Shown one piece after another: positions 1-8,292 of a stretch of 24,263 bases of DNA. The translations under genes and the position numbers were made by a program. Origin of the DNA: Nocardioides sp. (GTDB lineage: Bacteria > Actinomycetota > Actinomycetes > Propionibacteriales > Nocardioidaceae); assembly GCA_021731205.1 (NCBI GenBank), contig JAKFXV010000048.1, positions 1 through 24,263 of the forward strand, in the 5' to 3' direction. Each line of letters begins with the position of its first letter. Position 1 is the stretch's first letter. The notes beneath the pieces are model-generated. The model saw nothing but the letters and a program-made list of their open reading frames with translations, had not been told where the DNA came from and ran no database searches.

Positions 1-9
1 GAACAATCC

Positions 10-423
10 TCAGTGCAGCTGCCGCAACCGCAGTCCGGCGCACTCCAAGAGATCCTCGACCCGCTCACGTTCGCCGTCGAGCTCAGGCCCCGGCGGCAAC
101 ACGGCGAGCAGGTGGGGCAGGCCCAATGCTCCGCAGCCTTCGCCGAGGACGTCGTCGTAGGCCCGTTGCAGCGCGACCTGTTTGGCACGAGATAGGCCCC
201 GCTGCGACTGATGGAACCGCCACCACAGGCGGCGACCGTCGTGGGCGATCTGCTCGATGGGCCGGTGCTCGGCCGAGGGGCGAGTCCTGGCCGGGACGAG
301 CTTGCGAATGGATCGCGCGAGAGTCCGCAACGGGTTCCAGTCGAAGAGCGCATGAAGCACCATCGCGACGATCGTGATCGCGATCAGCACGTCAAAGCCC
401 CTCTGCAGCAGCGGCTGCCACAT
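10..423 (-). CDS. Small membrane-anchored protein of unknown function
   Basis: 137 residues on the minus strand, divergent from the rpsJ operon. Residues about 10-28 form one hydrophobic segment (ITIVAMVLHALF), followed by a basic stretch and a soluble, charged, helical C-terminal part containing RRAYDDVLGEGCGALG-like sequence (seen as LQRAYDDVLGEGCGALGL) and ELDGERERVEDLL. That points to a single-pass membrane protein with the bulk in the cytoplasm. I recall similar short proteins in other actinobacteria but know no function. The open frame runs upstream to 672, but the extra 83 residues are low-complexity and uncharacteristic, so I chose the ATG at 423, just before the hydrophobic segment. 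A GAAGG sits directly against that ATG, so a nearby alternative start is possible. Confidence 0.7.
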   Translation of the reverse strand: MWQPLLQRGFDVLIAITIVAMVLHALFDWNPLRTLARSIRKLVPARTRPSAEHRPIEQIAHDGRRLWWRFHQSQRGLSRAKQVALQRAYDDVLGEGCGALGLPHLLAVLPPGPELDGERERVEDLLECAGLRLRQLH

Positions 424-845
424 CCTTCGGACGATAGGCCGGGCCTTCCTTCGGGGCAACCCCCGGGCCGCGGAGTGGGTACGGCATTCGATTTGGTGTG
501 ACGCCCATCCTCTGACAAGATGTTCCGGTTGCTCCGGCGGGTCGCCGGGGTGCGCCACATCTTGACTACTGAATCGCGTTTCCCTGTTGGTTCGGTGCTT
601 GGCGTGTGGCCGCACCACCCCAAAAGCACCTCCGGGAGACCCGATTAGCCCGACAAACCCGTCGGGTGTCACCTACAACGAATGCTCGCCCACCGGTGAG
701 TTGTGCGTGGTGAGCCTTGCTTGCAAGGCGCGACACGCCCGACCTCGGGGGTCGAGGATTCGCGGGTGGCGAGCCACGGGCGTACGACCTCAACCGGGGT
801 CGCACGGCGAGACCGCAGCATTGACGAGAAGGACGAGAGAGACCT
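424..845 (+). promoter_or_regulatory. Non-coding leader/promoter region of the S10 operon
   Basis: 422 bases with no convincing gene between the divergent membrane-protein gene and rpsJ. It must hold the promoter for the long ribosomal operon, but no strong -35/-10 pair stands out. Candidates are TTGACT at 562-567 without a good -10, and TACAAC at 674-679 preceded by CCGACA 18 bases upstream. Small hairpins are visible: CCCGAC/GTCGGG at 649-666, GCCTTGC/GCAAGGC at 714-729 with a 2-base loop, and CCTCG/CGAGG at 743-757. These could shape the mRNA leader. Exact transcription start and any attenuation role are inference. Confidence 0.4.
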
Positions 846-1155
846 ATGGCGGGACAGAAGATCCGCATCAGGCTCAAGGCCTATGACCACGAGGTGATCG
901 ACACCTCGGCGCGCAAGATCGTGGACACGGTGACCCGCACGGGTGCCAAGGTGGCCGGACCTGTCCCGCTGCCGACCGAGAAGAACGTCTACTGCGTCAT
1001 CCCGCTCGCCCCACAAGTACAAGGACTCGCGCGAGCACTTCGAGATGCGCACGCACAAGCGCCTCATCGACATCCTCGATCCCACGCCGAAGACCGTCGA
1101 CTCGCTGATGCGCCTCGACCTGCCCGCCGGCGTCGACATCGAGATCAAGCTCTAA
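846..1155 (+). pseudogene. rpsJ: 30S ribosomal protein S10, split by an apparent 1-base insertion
   Basis: S10 binds the 3' domain of 16S rRNA in the 30S head and, as NusE, joins NusB in antitermination. The first 52 residues (from [16 protein letters not shown] to KNVYCVI, 846-1001) are in one frame. The remaining 50 ([16 protein letters not shown] to DIEIKL, 1003-1152) are in the +1 frame, ending at TAA 1153-1155. Dropping one C from the CCC at 1001-1003 restores a 102-residue protein of standard length and sequence. As written, frame 0 runs on without a stop into rplC. S10 is essential, so a sequencing or assembly error is the likeliest cause. A real mutation with a second rpsJ elsewhere, or programmed frameshifting, are less likely alternatives; no known slippery site is present. 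Confidence 0.93.
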
Positions 1156-1169
1156 GGGACGACCAGATC

Positions 1170-1847
1170 ATGACTATCGAACGCAACGTGAAGGGTCTGC
1201 TGGGCACCAAGCTCGGCATGACTCAGGTCTGGGACGACAACAACCGAGTCGTCCCGTTGACCGTGGTCGCGGCCTCCACCAACGTGATCACCCAGGTCCG
1301 CCACCCGGAGACCGACGGCTACAACGCCATCCAGGTCGGGTACGGCGAGATCGAGGGGCGCAAGGTGACCAAGCCCCTCGCCGGGCACTTCGCCAAGGCG
1401 GGAGTGACCCCGCGCCGTCACGTAATCGAGATCCGGACGGCCGATGCGTCGTCCTACACCGTGGGCCAGGAGCTCAGCCCCGAGCTGTTTGCCGCTGGTG
1501 AGCAGATCGACGTCACCGGGACCAGCAAGGGCAAGGGCTTCGCGGGTGTCATGAAGCGACACGGTTTCCACGGTGTCTCGGCCTCGCACGGCGCGCACAA
1601 GAACCACCGCAAGCCCGGCTCCATCGGTGCATGCGCCACGCCCGGACGCGTCTTCAAGGGGGTCCGGATGGCGGGCCGCATGGGTGGCGACACGGTCACC
1701 ACCCAGAACGTCACCGTGCATGCCGTCGACGCGGAGAAGGGCCTGATCCTGCTCAAGGGTGCCGTCCCCGGCCCCAAGGGCGGTGTCGTCGTGCTCCGCT
1801 CGGCCGTGAAGAAGAGCACTGCCGCACAGAACGGGGGCGCCGCATGA
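1170..1847 (+). CDS. rplC: 50S ribosomal protein L3
   Basis: 225 residues, normal for bacterial uL3, an early assembly protein whose long loop reaches towards the peptidyl transferase centre. [20 protein letters not shown] opens the first barrel. The [17 protein letters not shown] stretch (about 107-124) and the [12 protein letters not shown] stretch are the conserved central extension. I start at ATG 1170, with AAGGGA at 1154-1159 as ribosome-binding site. The open frame extends upstream to 846, but only because the frameshifted rpsJ reads into it; that upstream part is not L3. Its stop overlaps the rplD start (ATGA), indicating coupled translation. Confidence 0.98.
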   Translation: MTIERNVKGLLGTKLGMTQVWDDNNRVVPLTVVAASTNVITQVRHPETDGYNAIQVGYGEIEGRKVTKPLAGHFAKAGVTPRRHVIEIRTADASSYTVGQELSPELFAAGEQIDVTGTSKGKGFAGVMKRHGFHGVSASHGAHKNHRKPGSIGACATPGRVFKGVRMAGRMGGDTVTTQNVTVHAVDAEKGLILLKGAVPGPKGGVVVLRSAVKKSTAAQNGGAA

Positions 1848-2872
1848 GCGTCAAGACAGTCAAGGTCGACTTGCCGGCCGCGATCTTCGACGCGAAGGTC
1901 AACATCCCGCTGATGCACCAGGTCGTCGTGGCCCAACAGGCCGCGGCGCGCCAGGGCACCCACTCCACCAAGCGTCGCGGCGAGGTCCGCGGTGGCGGCC
2001 GCAAGCCCTACAAGCAGAAGGGCACCGGTCGGGCCCGCCAGGGTTCGACCCGGGCGCCGCAGTTCGCCGGGGGTGGCGTCGTCCACGGCCCGAAGCCGCG
2101 TGACTACGACCAACGCACGCCCAAGAAGATGAAGGCCGCCGCGCTGCGTGGCGCCCTGTCCGATCGGGCTCGCGGTGGCCGGATCCACGTTGTCGAAGGC
2201 TTGATCGACGGCACCACGCCCTCGACCAAGACGGCGCTGGCCGCCCTGACGAGCCTCACCGACCGCAGCAAGTTCCTCGTCGTGCTCGAGCGCACCGACG
2301 CCGTCACCTGGTTGTCGCTGCGCAACGCGCCCGAGGTGCACATCGTCGCGGTGGACCAGCTCAACACCTACGACGTCTTGTACGCCGACGACGTGGTCTT
2401 CACCAAGGGCGCCTACGAAGCCTTCGTCGGGTCCGCGCCCGCATCGAGCGACAAGAGTGCCGTGTCCGAGCCCAAGGCCGAGAAGCCCAAGGCCGAGAAG
2501 CCCAAGGCCGAGAAGCCCAAGGCCGAGAAGCCTGCCAAGGCGGAGGTAGCCACCCTCGCCGCGGTCTCCGCCGACGAGGCTCCCGCAGCGCCGGTGCTTC
2601 CCAAGGGGGCTAAGGCTCCGCTCAAGAGCGGCAAGGCGCCCAAGGGGTACGACGTCAAGGGCAACGCCGACTCCGGCCTGTTCCACGAGCCCGACGGCCA
2701 GTGGTACGACGCCACCGAGGCGGAGTTCTGGTTCAAGAGCGCCGAGGACGCCGAAGCCGCTGGCTTCACGCGTGCCGGGGCCAAGCAGCCGGCGGCCAAG
2801 AAGGCCGCACCCAAGAAGGCCGCACCCAAGAAGGCTGCACCCAAGAAGTCCGATGAGGAGGCCGACAAGTGA
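1844..2872 (+). CDS. rplD: 50S ribosomal protein L4 with long C-terminal extension
   Basis: 342 residues, against about 205-220 for typical uL4. Residues 1 to about 205 are the L4 core, including the tunnel-lining loop with [20 protein letters not shown]. After that comes a low-complexity tail: four exact PKAEK repeats (210-229), an Ala/Pro-rich linker, a segment at about 267-308 with the pattern [29 protein letters not shown], and an Ala-Lys-Pro tail with three AAPKK units (321-335). The 267-308 segment resembles the small 'sunset' domain that I recall at the ends of other actinobacterial proteins. Starts at ATG 1844 overlapping rplC; its stop overlaps rplW (GTGA). In gamma-proteobacteria L4 represses this operon; nothing here shows that it does so in this organism. 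Confidence 0.97.
   Translation: MSVKTVKVDLPAAIFDAKVNIPLMHQVVVAQQAAARQGTHSTKRRGEVRGGGRKPYKQKGTGRARQGSTRAPQFAGGGVVHGPKPRDYDQRTPKKMKAAALRGALSDRARGGRIHVVEGLIDGTTPSTKTALAALTSLTDRSKFLVVLERTDAVTWLSLRNAPEVHIVAVDQLNTYDVLYADDVVFTKGAYEAFVGSAPASSDKSAVSEPKAEKPKAEKPKAEKPKAEKPAKAEVATLAAVSADEAPAAPVLPKGAKAPLKSGKAPKGYDVKGNADSGLFHEPDGQWYDATEAEFWFKSAEDAEAAGFTRAGAKQPAAKKAAPKKAAPKKAAPKKSDEEADK
2471..2530 (+). repeat. Four perfect 15-bp tandem repeats inside rplD (PKAEK)
   Basis: The unit CCCAAGGCCGAGAAG occurs four times without a mismatch and in frame, coding PKAEK each time. Identical codons across all copies suggest recent slippage-type expansion. Copy number could vary between strains. Confidence 0.95.
2804..2848 (+). 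repeat. Three 15-bp tandem repeats at the end of rplD (AAPKK)
   Basis: The unit GCCGCACCCAAGAAG is present three times (third copy with one synonymous C-to-T change), coding AAPKK. It gives L4 a histone H1-like basic tail. Confidence 0.93.
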
Positions 2873-3174
2873 GCACCCTGCACAAGGACCACCGCGACGT
2901 CCTGATCGCACCCGTGGTGTCGGAGAAGAGCTACGGCCTGCTCGACGCCAACAAGTACACCTTCATCGTGCGTCCGGACGCCAACAAGACCGAGATCAAG
3001 ATCGCGGTCGAGAAGGTGTTCAACGTCAAGGTCACCTCCGTCAACACCCTCAACCGGGCCGGCAAGACCCGCCGCACCCGCAACGGCATCGGCAAACGCA
3101 AGGACACCAAGCGCGCGATCGTCAGCCTCGCCGAGGGCGACCGCATCGACATCTTCGGGGGACCGGCCGCATGA
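2869..3174 (+). CDS. rplW: 50S ribosomal protein L23
   Basis: 101 residues, standard for bacterial uL23, which sits at the nascent-chain exit and provides a docking site for trigger factor and signal recognition particle. The conserved opening [18 protein letters not shown] and the internal [17 protein letters not shown] are clear. The protein ends after [10 protein letters not shown]. The GTG start at 2869 overlaps the rplD stop in GTGA, so it is probably translated by re-initiation after L4. A 61-base gap without an evident gene separates it from rplB. Confidence 0.98.
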   Translation: MSTLHKDHRDVLIAPVVSEKSYGLLDANKYTFIVRPDANKTEIKIAVEKVFNVKVTSVNTLNRAGKTRRTRNGIGKRKDTKRAIVSLAEGDRIDIFGGPAA

Positions 3175-3235
3175 CGCCCGCCGTTTCCGTGACTGCGCAA
3201 TTGCACCACTCACCAAGGACGAGGACACGCTGATC

Positions 3236-4066
3236 ATGGCAATCCGCAAGTACAAGCCGACAACCCCGGGCCGTCGCGGCTCCTCGGTTGCCGACTTCGC
3301 CGAGATCACCCGGACCACCCCGGAGAAGTCGCTGACGCGTCCGCTGCCCAAGAAGGGCGGCCGCAACAACCAGGGCCGGATTACGACCCGCCACCAAGGC
3401 GGCGGTCACAAGCGCGCCTACCGGATCATCGATTTCCGTCGCTACGACAAGGACGGCGTGCCCGCCAAGGTCGCCCATATCGAGTACGACCCCAACCGCA
3501 CGGCCCGGATCGCTCTGCTGCACTTCGCCGACGGCGAGAAGCGCTACATCGTGGCGCCCAAGGAGCTCGTCCAGGGCACCCCGATCGAGTCGGGGCCCAA
3601 CGCCGACATCAAGCCTGGCAACAACCTGCCGCTGCGCAACATCCCCGTCGGCACCACGATCCACTGCATCGAGCTGCGCCCGGGCGGTGGCGCGAAGCTG
3701 GTGCGTTCGGCCGGCAACAGCGCCCAGCTCGTCGCCAAGGAGGGTTCGCGGGCCACGCTCCGGCTGCCTTCCGGGGAGATGCGGTACGTCGACGTCCGGT
3801 GCCGCGCGACCGTCGGTGAGGTCGGCAACGCCGAGCAGTCCAACATCAACTGGGGTAAGGCGGGCCGGATGCGCTGGAAGGGCCGTCGCCCGACCGTTCG
3901 CGGTGTCGTCATGAACCCGGTCGACCACCCGCATGGTGGTGGTGAGGGCAAGACCTCCGGTGGTCGCCACCCGGTCTCCCCGTGGGGCAAGAAGGAAGGC
4001 CGCACCCGTCGGGCCAAGGCCAGCGACGCCCAGATCATCCGCCGCCGCAATAGCAAGAAGCGCTGA
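3236..4066 (+). CDS. rplB: 50S ribosomal protein L2
   Basis: 276 residues, normal for uL2, which binds 23S rRNA near the peptidyl transferase centre and supports subunit joining. [15 protein letters not shown] at the N terminus, the RNA-binding core with [15 protein letters not shown], and the conserved [13 protein letters not shown] motif with its functionally important histidine are all present. The basic C-terminal RRRNSKKR is typical. A purine-rich AAGGACGAGGA precedes ATG 3236. Part of the S10 operon between rplW and rpsS. Confidence 0.99.
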   Translation: MAIRKYKPTTPGRRGSSVADFAEITRTTPEKSLTRPLPKKGGRNNQGRITTRHQGGGHKRAYRIIDFRRYDKDGVPAKVAHIEYDPNRTARIALLHFADGEKRYIVAPKELVQGTPIESGPNADIKPGNNLPLRNIPVGTTIHCIELRPGGGAKLVRSAGNSAQLVAKEGSRATLRLPSGEMRYVDVRCRATVGEVGNAEQSNINWGKAGRMRWKGRRPTVRGVVMNPVDHPHGGGEGKTSGGRHPVSPWGKKEGRTRRAKASDAQIIRRRNSKKR

Positions 4067-4093
4067 GTAGGCCAGGACTAGGAGCCAACAGAG

Positions 4094-4375
4094 ATGCCTC
4101 GCAGTCTGAAGAAGGGTCCCTTCGTGGACGACCACCTGATGAAGAAGGTGGATGCCGAGAACGACAAGGGCAGCCACAACGTCATCAAGACCTGGTCCCG
4201 ACGCTCGATGATCATCCCCGCGATGATCGGGCACACCATCGCGGTGCACGACGGACGCAAGCACGTTCCCGTCTTTGTGACCGACTCGATGGTCGGTCAC
4301 AAGTTGGGTGAGTTCGCCCCGACCCGCACCTACCGCGGGCACGTGAAAGAAGACCGGAAGGGACGCCGCCGATGA
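4094..4375 (+). CDS. rpsS: 30S ribosomal protein S19
   Basis: 93 residues, usual length for uS19, which forms a complex with S13 in the 30S head and contacts the A-site finger. [19 protein letters not shown] and the [21 protein letters not shown] block identify it, and the end GRRR is basic. Starts at ATG 4094 after AGGAGCC at about 4080. It is followed by an unusual 70-base spacer before rplV. Confidence 0.99.
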   Translation: MPRSLKKGPFVDDHLMKKVDAENDKGSHNVIKTWSRRSMIIPAMIGHTIAVHDGRKHVPVFVTDSMVGHKLGEFAPTRTYRGHVKEDRKGRRR

Positions 4376-4445
4376 GCCACCCCACTCGATTCTTAGCTTC
4401 CCCCGCTTCGCTCCTCCACCCAACAATCGATCGGGGACCCCGGAC
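4376..4445 (+). other. Spacer between rpsS and rplV with an inverted-repeat boundary
   Basis: Most genes around it overlap or nearly touch, but here 70 bases separate them. CTCGATT near the left and AATCGAT near the right are inverted, enclosing a pyrimidine-rich stretch whose complement reads GGAGGAGCGAAGCGGGGGAA. It might be a degenerate copy of the REP-like hairpins seen near rpmJ and rpsM. The resemblance is weak. Confidence 0.35.
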
Positions 4446-4895
4446 ATGAGTGTCACCGAGCGCCAGCGCACCAGCGCCCGTCGCGAGTCGTTGCTCGGCG
4501 ACCAGCCCGGGGCCTACGCGAGCGCCCGCTTCGTGCGGATCACGCCGATGAAGGCCCGCCGGGTCGTGGCCTTGGTCCGCGGCCTGCCCGTGGGTGACGC
4601 GCTGTCGATCCTGAAGTTCGCGCCGCAGACTGCCTCCGAGACCGTCTACAAGGTGCTGGAGAGCGCGATCGCCAACGCCGAGACCACCGAGGGGCTCTCC
4701 GCGAGCGACCTGATCGTCGCGAACGCCCAGGTCGACGAGGGGCCGACGATGAAGCGCTTCCGCGCCCGGGCCCAGGGGCGCGCCACTCGGATCAACAAGC
4801 GCACCAGCCACATCACGATCGTCGTCCGACCGGCGACCGTGCCGAACCAGACCGCGAAGGCTCAATCCGGCAACAAGAAGGGACGGACCGCCTGA
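4446..4895 (+). CDS. rplV: 50S ribosomal protein L22
   Basis: 149 residues. uL22 lines the exit tunnel with a long beta-hairpin. [21 protein letters not shown] opens the conserved fold, and [18 protein letters not shown] marks the hairpin whose tip is where macrolide-resistance changes occur in other bacteria. An N-terminal extension of about 25 residues ([19 protein letters not shown]) and a short C-terminal tail fit actinobacterial L22. Starts at ATG 4446; the Shine-Dalgarno is weak (GGGGACCCCGG). The stop shares one base with the rpsC start. Confidence 0.98.
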   Translation: MSVTERQRTSARRESLLGDQPGAYASARFVRITPMKARRVVALVRGLPVGDALSILKFAPQTASETVYKVLESAIANAETTEGLSASDLIVANAQVDEGPTMKRFRARAQGRATRINKRTSHITIVVRPATVPNQTAKAQSGNKKGRTA

Positions 4896-5701
4896 TGGGA
4901 CAGAAGATCAACCCCAATGGCTTCCGCCTCGGCATCTCCACCGACCACAAGAGTCGCTGGTACGCCGACAAGCTGTACCGCGCCTATGTCGGTGAGGACG
5001 TCGCCATCCGCAAGCTGCTCGCCAAGGGCATGGAGCGGGCCGGCATCGCGAAGGTCGAGATCGAGCGGACCCGCGATCGGGTGCGCGTCGATATTCACAC
5101 CGCGCGCCCAGGCATCGTCATCGGTCGCCGCGGCGCCGAAGCCGATCGGATCCGCGGCGAGCTCGAGAAGCTCACCAACAAGCAGGTCCAGTTGAACATC
5201 CTCGAGGTCAAGAACCCGGAGATCGATGCCCAGCTGGTGGCGCAGGGCGTGGCTGAGCAGCTGTCGGGCCGCGTGCAGTTCCGTCGCGCGATGCGCAAGG
5301 CGATCCAGACCTCGATGCGCTCGGGCGCCCAGGGCATCCGGATCCAGTGCTCCGGTCGGCTCAATGGCGCCGAGATGTCGCGCACCGAGTTCTATCGCGA
5401 GGGCCGGGTTCCGCTGCACACGCTGCGTGCCGATATCGACTACGGCTTCTACGAGGCCAAGACCACCTTCGGCCGGATCGGCGTGAAGGTCTGGATCTAC
5501 AAGGGCGAGGTGGCCGCAACCCGCGCCGAGCGCGAGGCCCAGGCTGCCGCCCGGGCTGGTGCGCCCGGTCGTGGACGTCCGACCCGCGGGGGAGAGCGGC
5601 CCAGCCGCGGCACCCGTGGAGATCGTGCCGCCGAGGTCGCGCCGACCGAGGCTGCTCCCGCCGCTGCCGCTGCCGGCGCCAGCACCGGACAGGAGGGCTG
5701 A
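4895..5701 (+). CDS. rpsC: 30S ribosomal protein S3 with Gly/Arg/Ala-rich tail
   Basis: 268 residues. uS3 lies at the mRNA entry tunnel and has helicase-related activity with S4. [14 protein letters not shown] begins the protein; a KH-type RNA-binding domain has the IVIGRRG loop at about 74-80; the C-terminal S3 domain spans about 110-210 and ends near [11 protein letters not shown]. Beyond about residue 220 an extra 45-50 residues rich in Gly, Arg, Pro and Ala form a disordered tail, a common actinobacterial feature. The ATG overlaps the rplV stop (TGATG). Confidence 0.99.
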   Translation: MGQKINPNGFRLGISTDHKSRWYADKLYRAYVGEDVAIRKLLAKGMERAGIAKVEIERTRDRVRVDIHTARPGIVIGRRGAEADRIRGELEKLTNKQVQLNILEVKNPEIDAQLVAQGVAEQLSGRVQFRRAMRKAIQTSMRSGAQGIRIQCSGRLNGAEMSRTEFYREGRVPLHTLRADIDYGFYEAKTTFGRIGVKVWIYKGEVAATRAEREAQAAARAGAPGRGRPTRGGERPSRGTRGDRAAEVAPTEAAPAAAAAGASTGQEG

Positions 5702-5704
5702 GCC

Positions 5705-6124
5705 ATGTTGATGCCTCGTCGCGTCAAGCACCGCAAGCAGCATCACCCCAAGCGCACCGGCGCAGCCAAGGGCGGCACCAAACTCGCGTTCGGCGAGTTC
5801 GGCATCCAGGCGCTGGAGAGTCATTACGTCACGAACCGGCAGATCGAGTCGGCCCGGATCGCCATGACCCGCCACATCAAGCGCGGCGGCAAGGTGTGGA
5901 TCAACATCTACCCCGACCGACCGCTGACCAAGAAGCCCGCCGAGACCCGGATGGGTTCTGGCAAGGGCTCGCCCGAGTGGTGGATCGCCAACGTGAAGCC
6001 GGGTCGGGTGATGTTCGAGCTGTCGGGCGTCCCCGAGGACGTGGCCCGCGAGGCGATGCGCCGAGCGATCCACAAGCTCCCCATGAAGTGCCGCTTCATT
6101 ACCCGCGAGGCAGGTGAATTCTGA
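5705..6124 (+). CDS. rplP: 50S ribosomal protein L16
   Basis: 139 residues, standard for uL16, which helps position A-site t[22 protein letters not shown] is the family opening, which fixes the start at ATG 5705 rather than the in-frame ATG two codons later. [16 protein letters not shown] and the [14 protein letters not shown] motif are conserved. Three bases separate it from rpsC, and its stop shares one base with rpmC. Confidence 0.99.
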   Translation: MLMPRRVKHRKQHHPKRTGAAKGGTKLAFGEFGIQALESHYVTNRQIESARIAMTRHIKRGGKVWINIYPDRPLTKKPAETRMGSGKGSPEWWIANVKPGRVMFELSGVPEDVAREAMRRAIHKLPMKCRFITREAGEF

Positions 6125-6381
6125 TGGCCACGATCAAGACGAGTCTGGGCCACCAACTCGACGAGCTGACCAATGTCGACCTCGAGTCGAAGTTGCGTGA
6201 CGCCAAGGAAGAGCTGTTCAACCTGCGCTTCCAGGCCGCTACCGGTCAGTTGGAGAGCCACGGCCGCCTGCGCACGGTGAAGAAGGAGATCGCGCGGATC
6301 TACACGATCGTCCGCGAGCGCGAACTCGGCATCCGCGCCACCCCCAGTGACGACCAGAACGACAAGGATGGTGCCGCGTGA
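6124..6381 (+). CDS. rpmC: 50S ribosomal protein L29
   Basis: 85 residues, a little longer than the 60-75 of many bacteria because of an acidic tail ([13 protein letters not shown]). uL29 is a two-helix protein at the tunnel exit beside L23. The helices [20 protein letters not shown] and [19 protein letters not shown], with the [12 protein letters not shown] turn, are clear. ATG 6124 overlaps the rplP stop, and its own stop overlaps the rpsQ start by four bases. Confidence 0.98.
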   Translation: MATIKTSLGHQLDELTNVDLESKLRDAKEELFNLRFQAATGQLESHGRLRTVKKEIARIYTIVRERELGIRATPSDDQNDKDGAA

Positions 6382-6680
6382 GCGAGCAGGCAGCCAACAA
6401 GCAGAAGTCCGGTGCGCCAAGCGCCCCGGTGCGCAACCAGCGCAAGGTCCGCGAAGGCCTCGTGCTCAGCGACAAGATGGACAAGACCGTGGTCGTGTCC
6501 GTCGAGGACCGGGTCAAGCACGGCCTCTACGGCAAGGTGCTGCGTCGCAACACGAAGTTCAAGGCACACGACGAGCGCAACGAGTGTGGCATCGGCGACC
6601 GAGTCCTCATCATGGAGACCCGACCGCTGTCGGCGACCAAGCGTTGGCGCGTCGTGGAAATCCTGGAGAAGGCGAAATGA
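6378..6680 (+). CDS. rpsQ: 30S ribosomal protein S17
   Basis: 100 residues. uS17 is an OB-fold primary 16S rRNA binder. An N-terminal extension of about 22 polar residues precedes the core [40 protein letters not shown] and [15 protein letters not shown] complete the fold. GTG 6378 overlaps the rpmC stop (GTGA), and its stop overlaps ATG of rplN (ATGA), so translation is probably coupled on both sides. Confidence 0.98.
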   Translation: MSEQAANKQKSGAPSAPVRNQRKVREGLVLSDKMDKTVVVSVEDRVKHGLYGKVLRRNTKFKAHDERNECGIGDRVLIMETRPLSATKRWRVVEILEKAK

Positions 6681-7045
6681 TCCAGCAGGAATCCCGGCTC
6701 AAGGTGGCCGACAACACCGGTGCCAAGGAGATCTTGTGCATCCGGGTGCTCGGCGGCTCGGGTCGGCGCTACGCCGGCATCGGCGACGTCATCGTCGCGA
6801 CCGTCAAGGACGCGATCCCCGGTGGCAACGTCAAGAAGGGCGACGTGGTCAAGGCCGTGGTCGTGCGCACCGTGAAGGAGCGTCGTCGGCCGGACGGTTC
6901 CTACATCCGCTTCGACGAGAACGCCGCGGTGATCTTGAAGAGCGACGGTGAACCCCGCGGCACGCGCATCTTCGGTCCCGTCGGTCGTGAGCTGCGCGAG
7001 AAGAAGTTCATGAAGATCATCTCGCTGGCACCGGAGGTCTTGTGA
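6677..7045 (+). CDS. rplN: 50S ribosomal protein L14
   Basis: 122 residues, exactly the usual length of uL14, which forms an intersubunit bridge and is the target of ribosome silencing factor Rsf[20 protein letters not shown], the [19 protein letters not shown] block, DENAAVIL and the [15 protein letters not shown] signature are present. ATG 6677 overlaps the rpsQ stop. An open frame extends further upstream but overlaps rpsQ and lacks L14 sequence. Confidence 0.99.
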   Translation: MIQQESRLKVADNTGAKEILCIRVLGGSGRRYAGIGDVIVATVKDAIPGGNVKKGDVVKAVVVRTVKERRRPDGSYIRFDENAAVILKSDGEPRGTRIFGPVGRELREKKFMKIISLAPEVL

Positions 7046-7434
7046 TGGCGAAGGGCAAGAAGGCAGTGGGTTCCAAGGTGACCATCAACGTGAAGAAGGG
7101 CGACACCGTCAAGGTGATCGCGGGCAAGGACAAGGGCGCCGAAGGCAAGATCATCAGCGTGCTGCGCGACGAGAACCGCGTGATCGTCGAGGGCGTCAAC
7201 CGGGTGAAGAAGCACACCAAGGTCGTCAACACCGGCGGCCGCGCGGGGAACACCGGCGGCATCATCACGACCGAGGCGCCGATCCACGCGTCCAACGTGA
7301 TGCTGGTCGAGGGCAAGGGCGTGACGCGCATCGGTTTCCGCCGCGACGAGGTGACCAAGCGCCGCGCCGACGGCTCGACGTACACCACGACGCGCAGCGT
7401 CCGCATCTCGCGCAAGACCGGCAAGGAGATCTGA
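7045..7434 (+). CDS. rplX: 50S ribosomal protein L24
   Basis: 129 residues. uL24 initiates 50S assembly and lies by the tunnel exit. The KOW motif is in [20 protein letters not shown], followed by [15 protein letters not shown] prefer ATG 7045, 7 bases after GGAGG (7033-7037); GTG 7042 in the same frame, overlapping the rplN stop as GTGA, would add one residue. The C-terminal part with [14 protein letters not shown] is typical of actinobacterial L24. rplE follows after four bases. Confidence 0.97.
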   Translation: MAKGKKAVGSKVTINVKKGDTVKVIAGKDKGAEGKIISVLRDENRVIVEGVNRVKKHTKVVNTGGRAGNTGGIITTEAPIHASNVMLVEGKGVTRIGFRRDEVTKRRADGSTYTTTRSVRISRKTGKEI

Positions 7435-7438
7435 GCCA

Positions 7439-8032
7439 ATGACCGACACTGTGAACGAGGTCGACGTGGCCACCCAAGAGGTGCCGGCACCGCGCCTGAA
7501 GGAGCGCTACCGCGCCGAGATCGTGGCCGCTCTGCAAGAGCAGTTCGGCTACGCCAACGTGATGCAGGTGCCCCGGCTGACCAAGATCGTGGTCAACATG
7601 GGCGTGGGCGAGGCGGCCCGTGACTCCAAGCTGATCGAGGGAGCCATCAAGGACCTGACCGTGATCACCGGCCAGAAGCCGATGGTGACCAAGGCCCGCA
7701 AGTCCATCGCACAGTTCAAGCTGCGTGAGGGCATGCCGATCGGCGCGCACGTCACGCTGCGCGGGGACCGGATGTGGGAGTTCCTCGACCGGTTGCTGTC
7801 GCTGGCGCTTCCGCGCATCAGGGACTTCCGTGGCCTCTCCGCGAAGCAGTTCGACGGTCGCGGCAACTACACCTTCGGTCTGACCGAGCAGGTCATGTTC
7901 CACGAGATCGACCAGGACCGGCTCGACCGGCCCCGCGGTATGGACATCACGGTCGTGACCACGGCCACGACCGACGACGAGGGGCGGGCGTTCTTGAAGC
8001 TCCTCGGGTTCCCGTTCAAGGAAGGCAACTGA
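7439..8032 (+). CDS. rplE: 50S ribosomal protein L5
   Basis: 197 residues. uL5 binds 5S rRNA in the central protuberance and contacts P-site tRNA. After a short N-terminal extension, [56 protein letters not shown] and the C-terminal [20 protein letters not shown] identify the family. ATG 7439 lies just after the rplX stop; AAGGAGATCTGA overlapping the end of rplX supplies the ribosome-binding site. One base separates its stop from rpsN. Confidence 0.99.
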   Translation: MTDTVNEVDVATQEVPAPRLKERYRAEIVAALQEQFGYANVMQVPRLTKIVVNMGVGEAARDSKLIEGAIKDLTVITGQKPMVTKARKSIAQFKLREGMPIGAHVTLRGDRMWEFLDRLLSLALPRIRDFRGLSAKQFDGRGNYTFGLTEQVMFHEIDQDRLDRPRGMDITVVTTATTDDEGRAFLKLLGFPFKEGN

Positions 8033-8033
8033 C

Positions 8034-8219
8034 ATGGCGAAGACCGCCCTGAAGGTCAAGCAGGCCCGCAAGCCGAAGTTCGCGGTGCGCGGCTACACCC
8101 GGTGCCAGCGCTGCGGGCGCCCGAAGGCGGTGTACCGCAAGTTCGGGCTGTGCCGGATCTGTCTGCGGGAGATGGCCCATCGTGGCGAACTTCCCGGCGT
8201 CACCAAGTCCTCCTGGTAA
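8034..8219 (+). CDS. rpsZ: 30S ribosomal protein S14, type Z (zinc-binding)
   Basis: 61 residues, the short zinc form of uS14 in the 30S head. Four cysteines at 24, 27, 40 and 43 (RCQRC and LCRIC) form the zinc ribbon. [16 protein letters not shown] at the start and [11 protein letters not shown] at the end are family hallmarks. Starts at ATG 8034, directly after rplE, with AAGGAA inside the rplE end as ribosome-binding site. Also called rpsN. A zinc-free paralogue, if any, would lie outside this window. Confidence 0.98.
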   Translation: MAKTALKVKQARKPKFAVRGYTRCQRCGRPKAVYRKFGLCRICLREMAHRGELPGVTKSSW

Positions 8220-8292
8220 TCCCACTTCAAGCACGCGGTAGGTCCGGCGGCCCAGGCCGGCGGAAACCACCACGAGAAAGGGCCATCTGGCC
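8220..8292 (+). promoter_or_regulatory. Structured spacer between rpsZ and rpsH
   Basis: 73 bases between genes that are otherwise tightly packed. CCGGC 8244-8248 pairs with GCCGG 8256-8260, and CGCGGT 8234-8239 can pair with ACCACG 8269-8274 (5 of 6), leaving a purine-rich internal loop with GGAAACC. The ribosome-binding site AGAAAGGG follows, about 10 bases before the rpsH ATG. I recall a similar GGAAACC...GAGAAAGG arrangement before rpsH in other actinobacteria. A role in spc-operon control is a hypothesis. Confidence 0.45.

Noticed and set aside
562..590. TTGACT with -10 near 585 as the main S10 promoter
   Set aside because: The bases at the expected -10 position (TGTTGG) are poor; kept only as a weak candidate within the leader.
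995..1010. Programmed +1 frameshift of rpsJ as first explanation
   Set aside because: AUC-CCG is not a known shifting site, no stop codon or stimulator is present, and no such control of S10 is known to me; an indel error is simpler.
2471..2530. Tandem repeats as CRISPR or satellite array
   Set aside because: In-frame coding repeats within rplD that keep the PKAEK peptide.
1454..2911. 485-codon minus-strand frame opposite rplC and rplD
   Set aside because: Low-complexity Leu/Gly runs arise as the complement of Lys/Ala-rich coding; the + strand genes are certain.
3122..4471. 449-codon minus-strand frame opposite rplB and rpsS
   Set aside because: Shadow of high-GC third-position bias; no domain or start signal.
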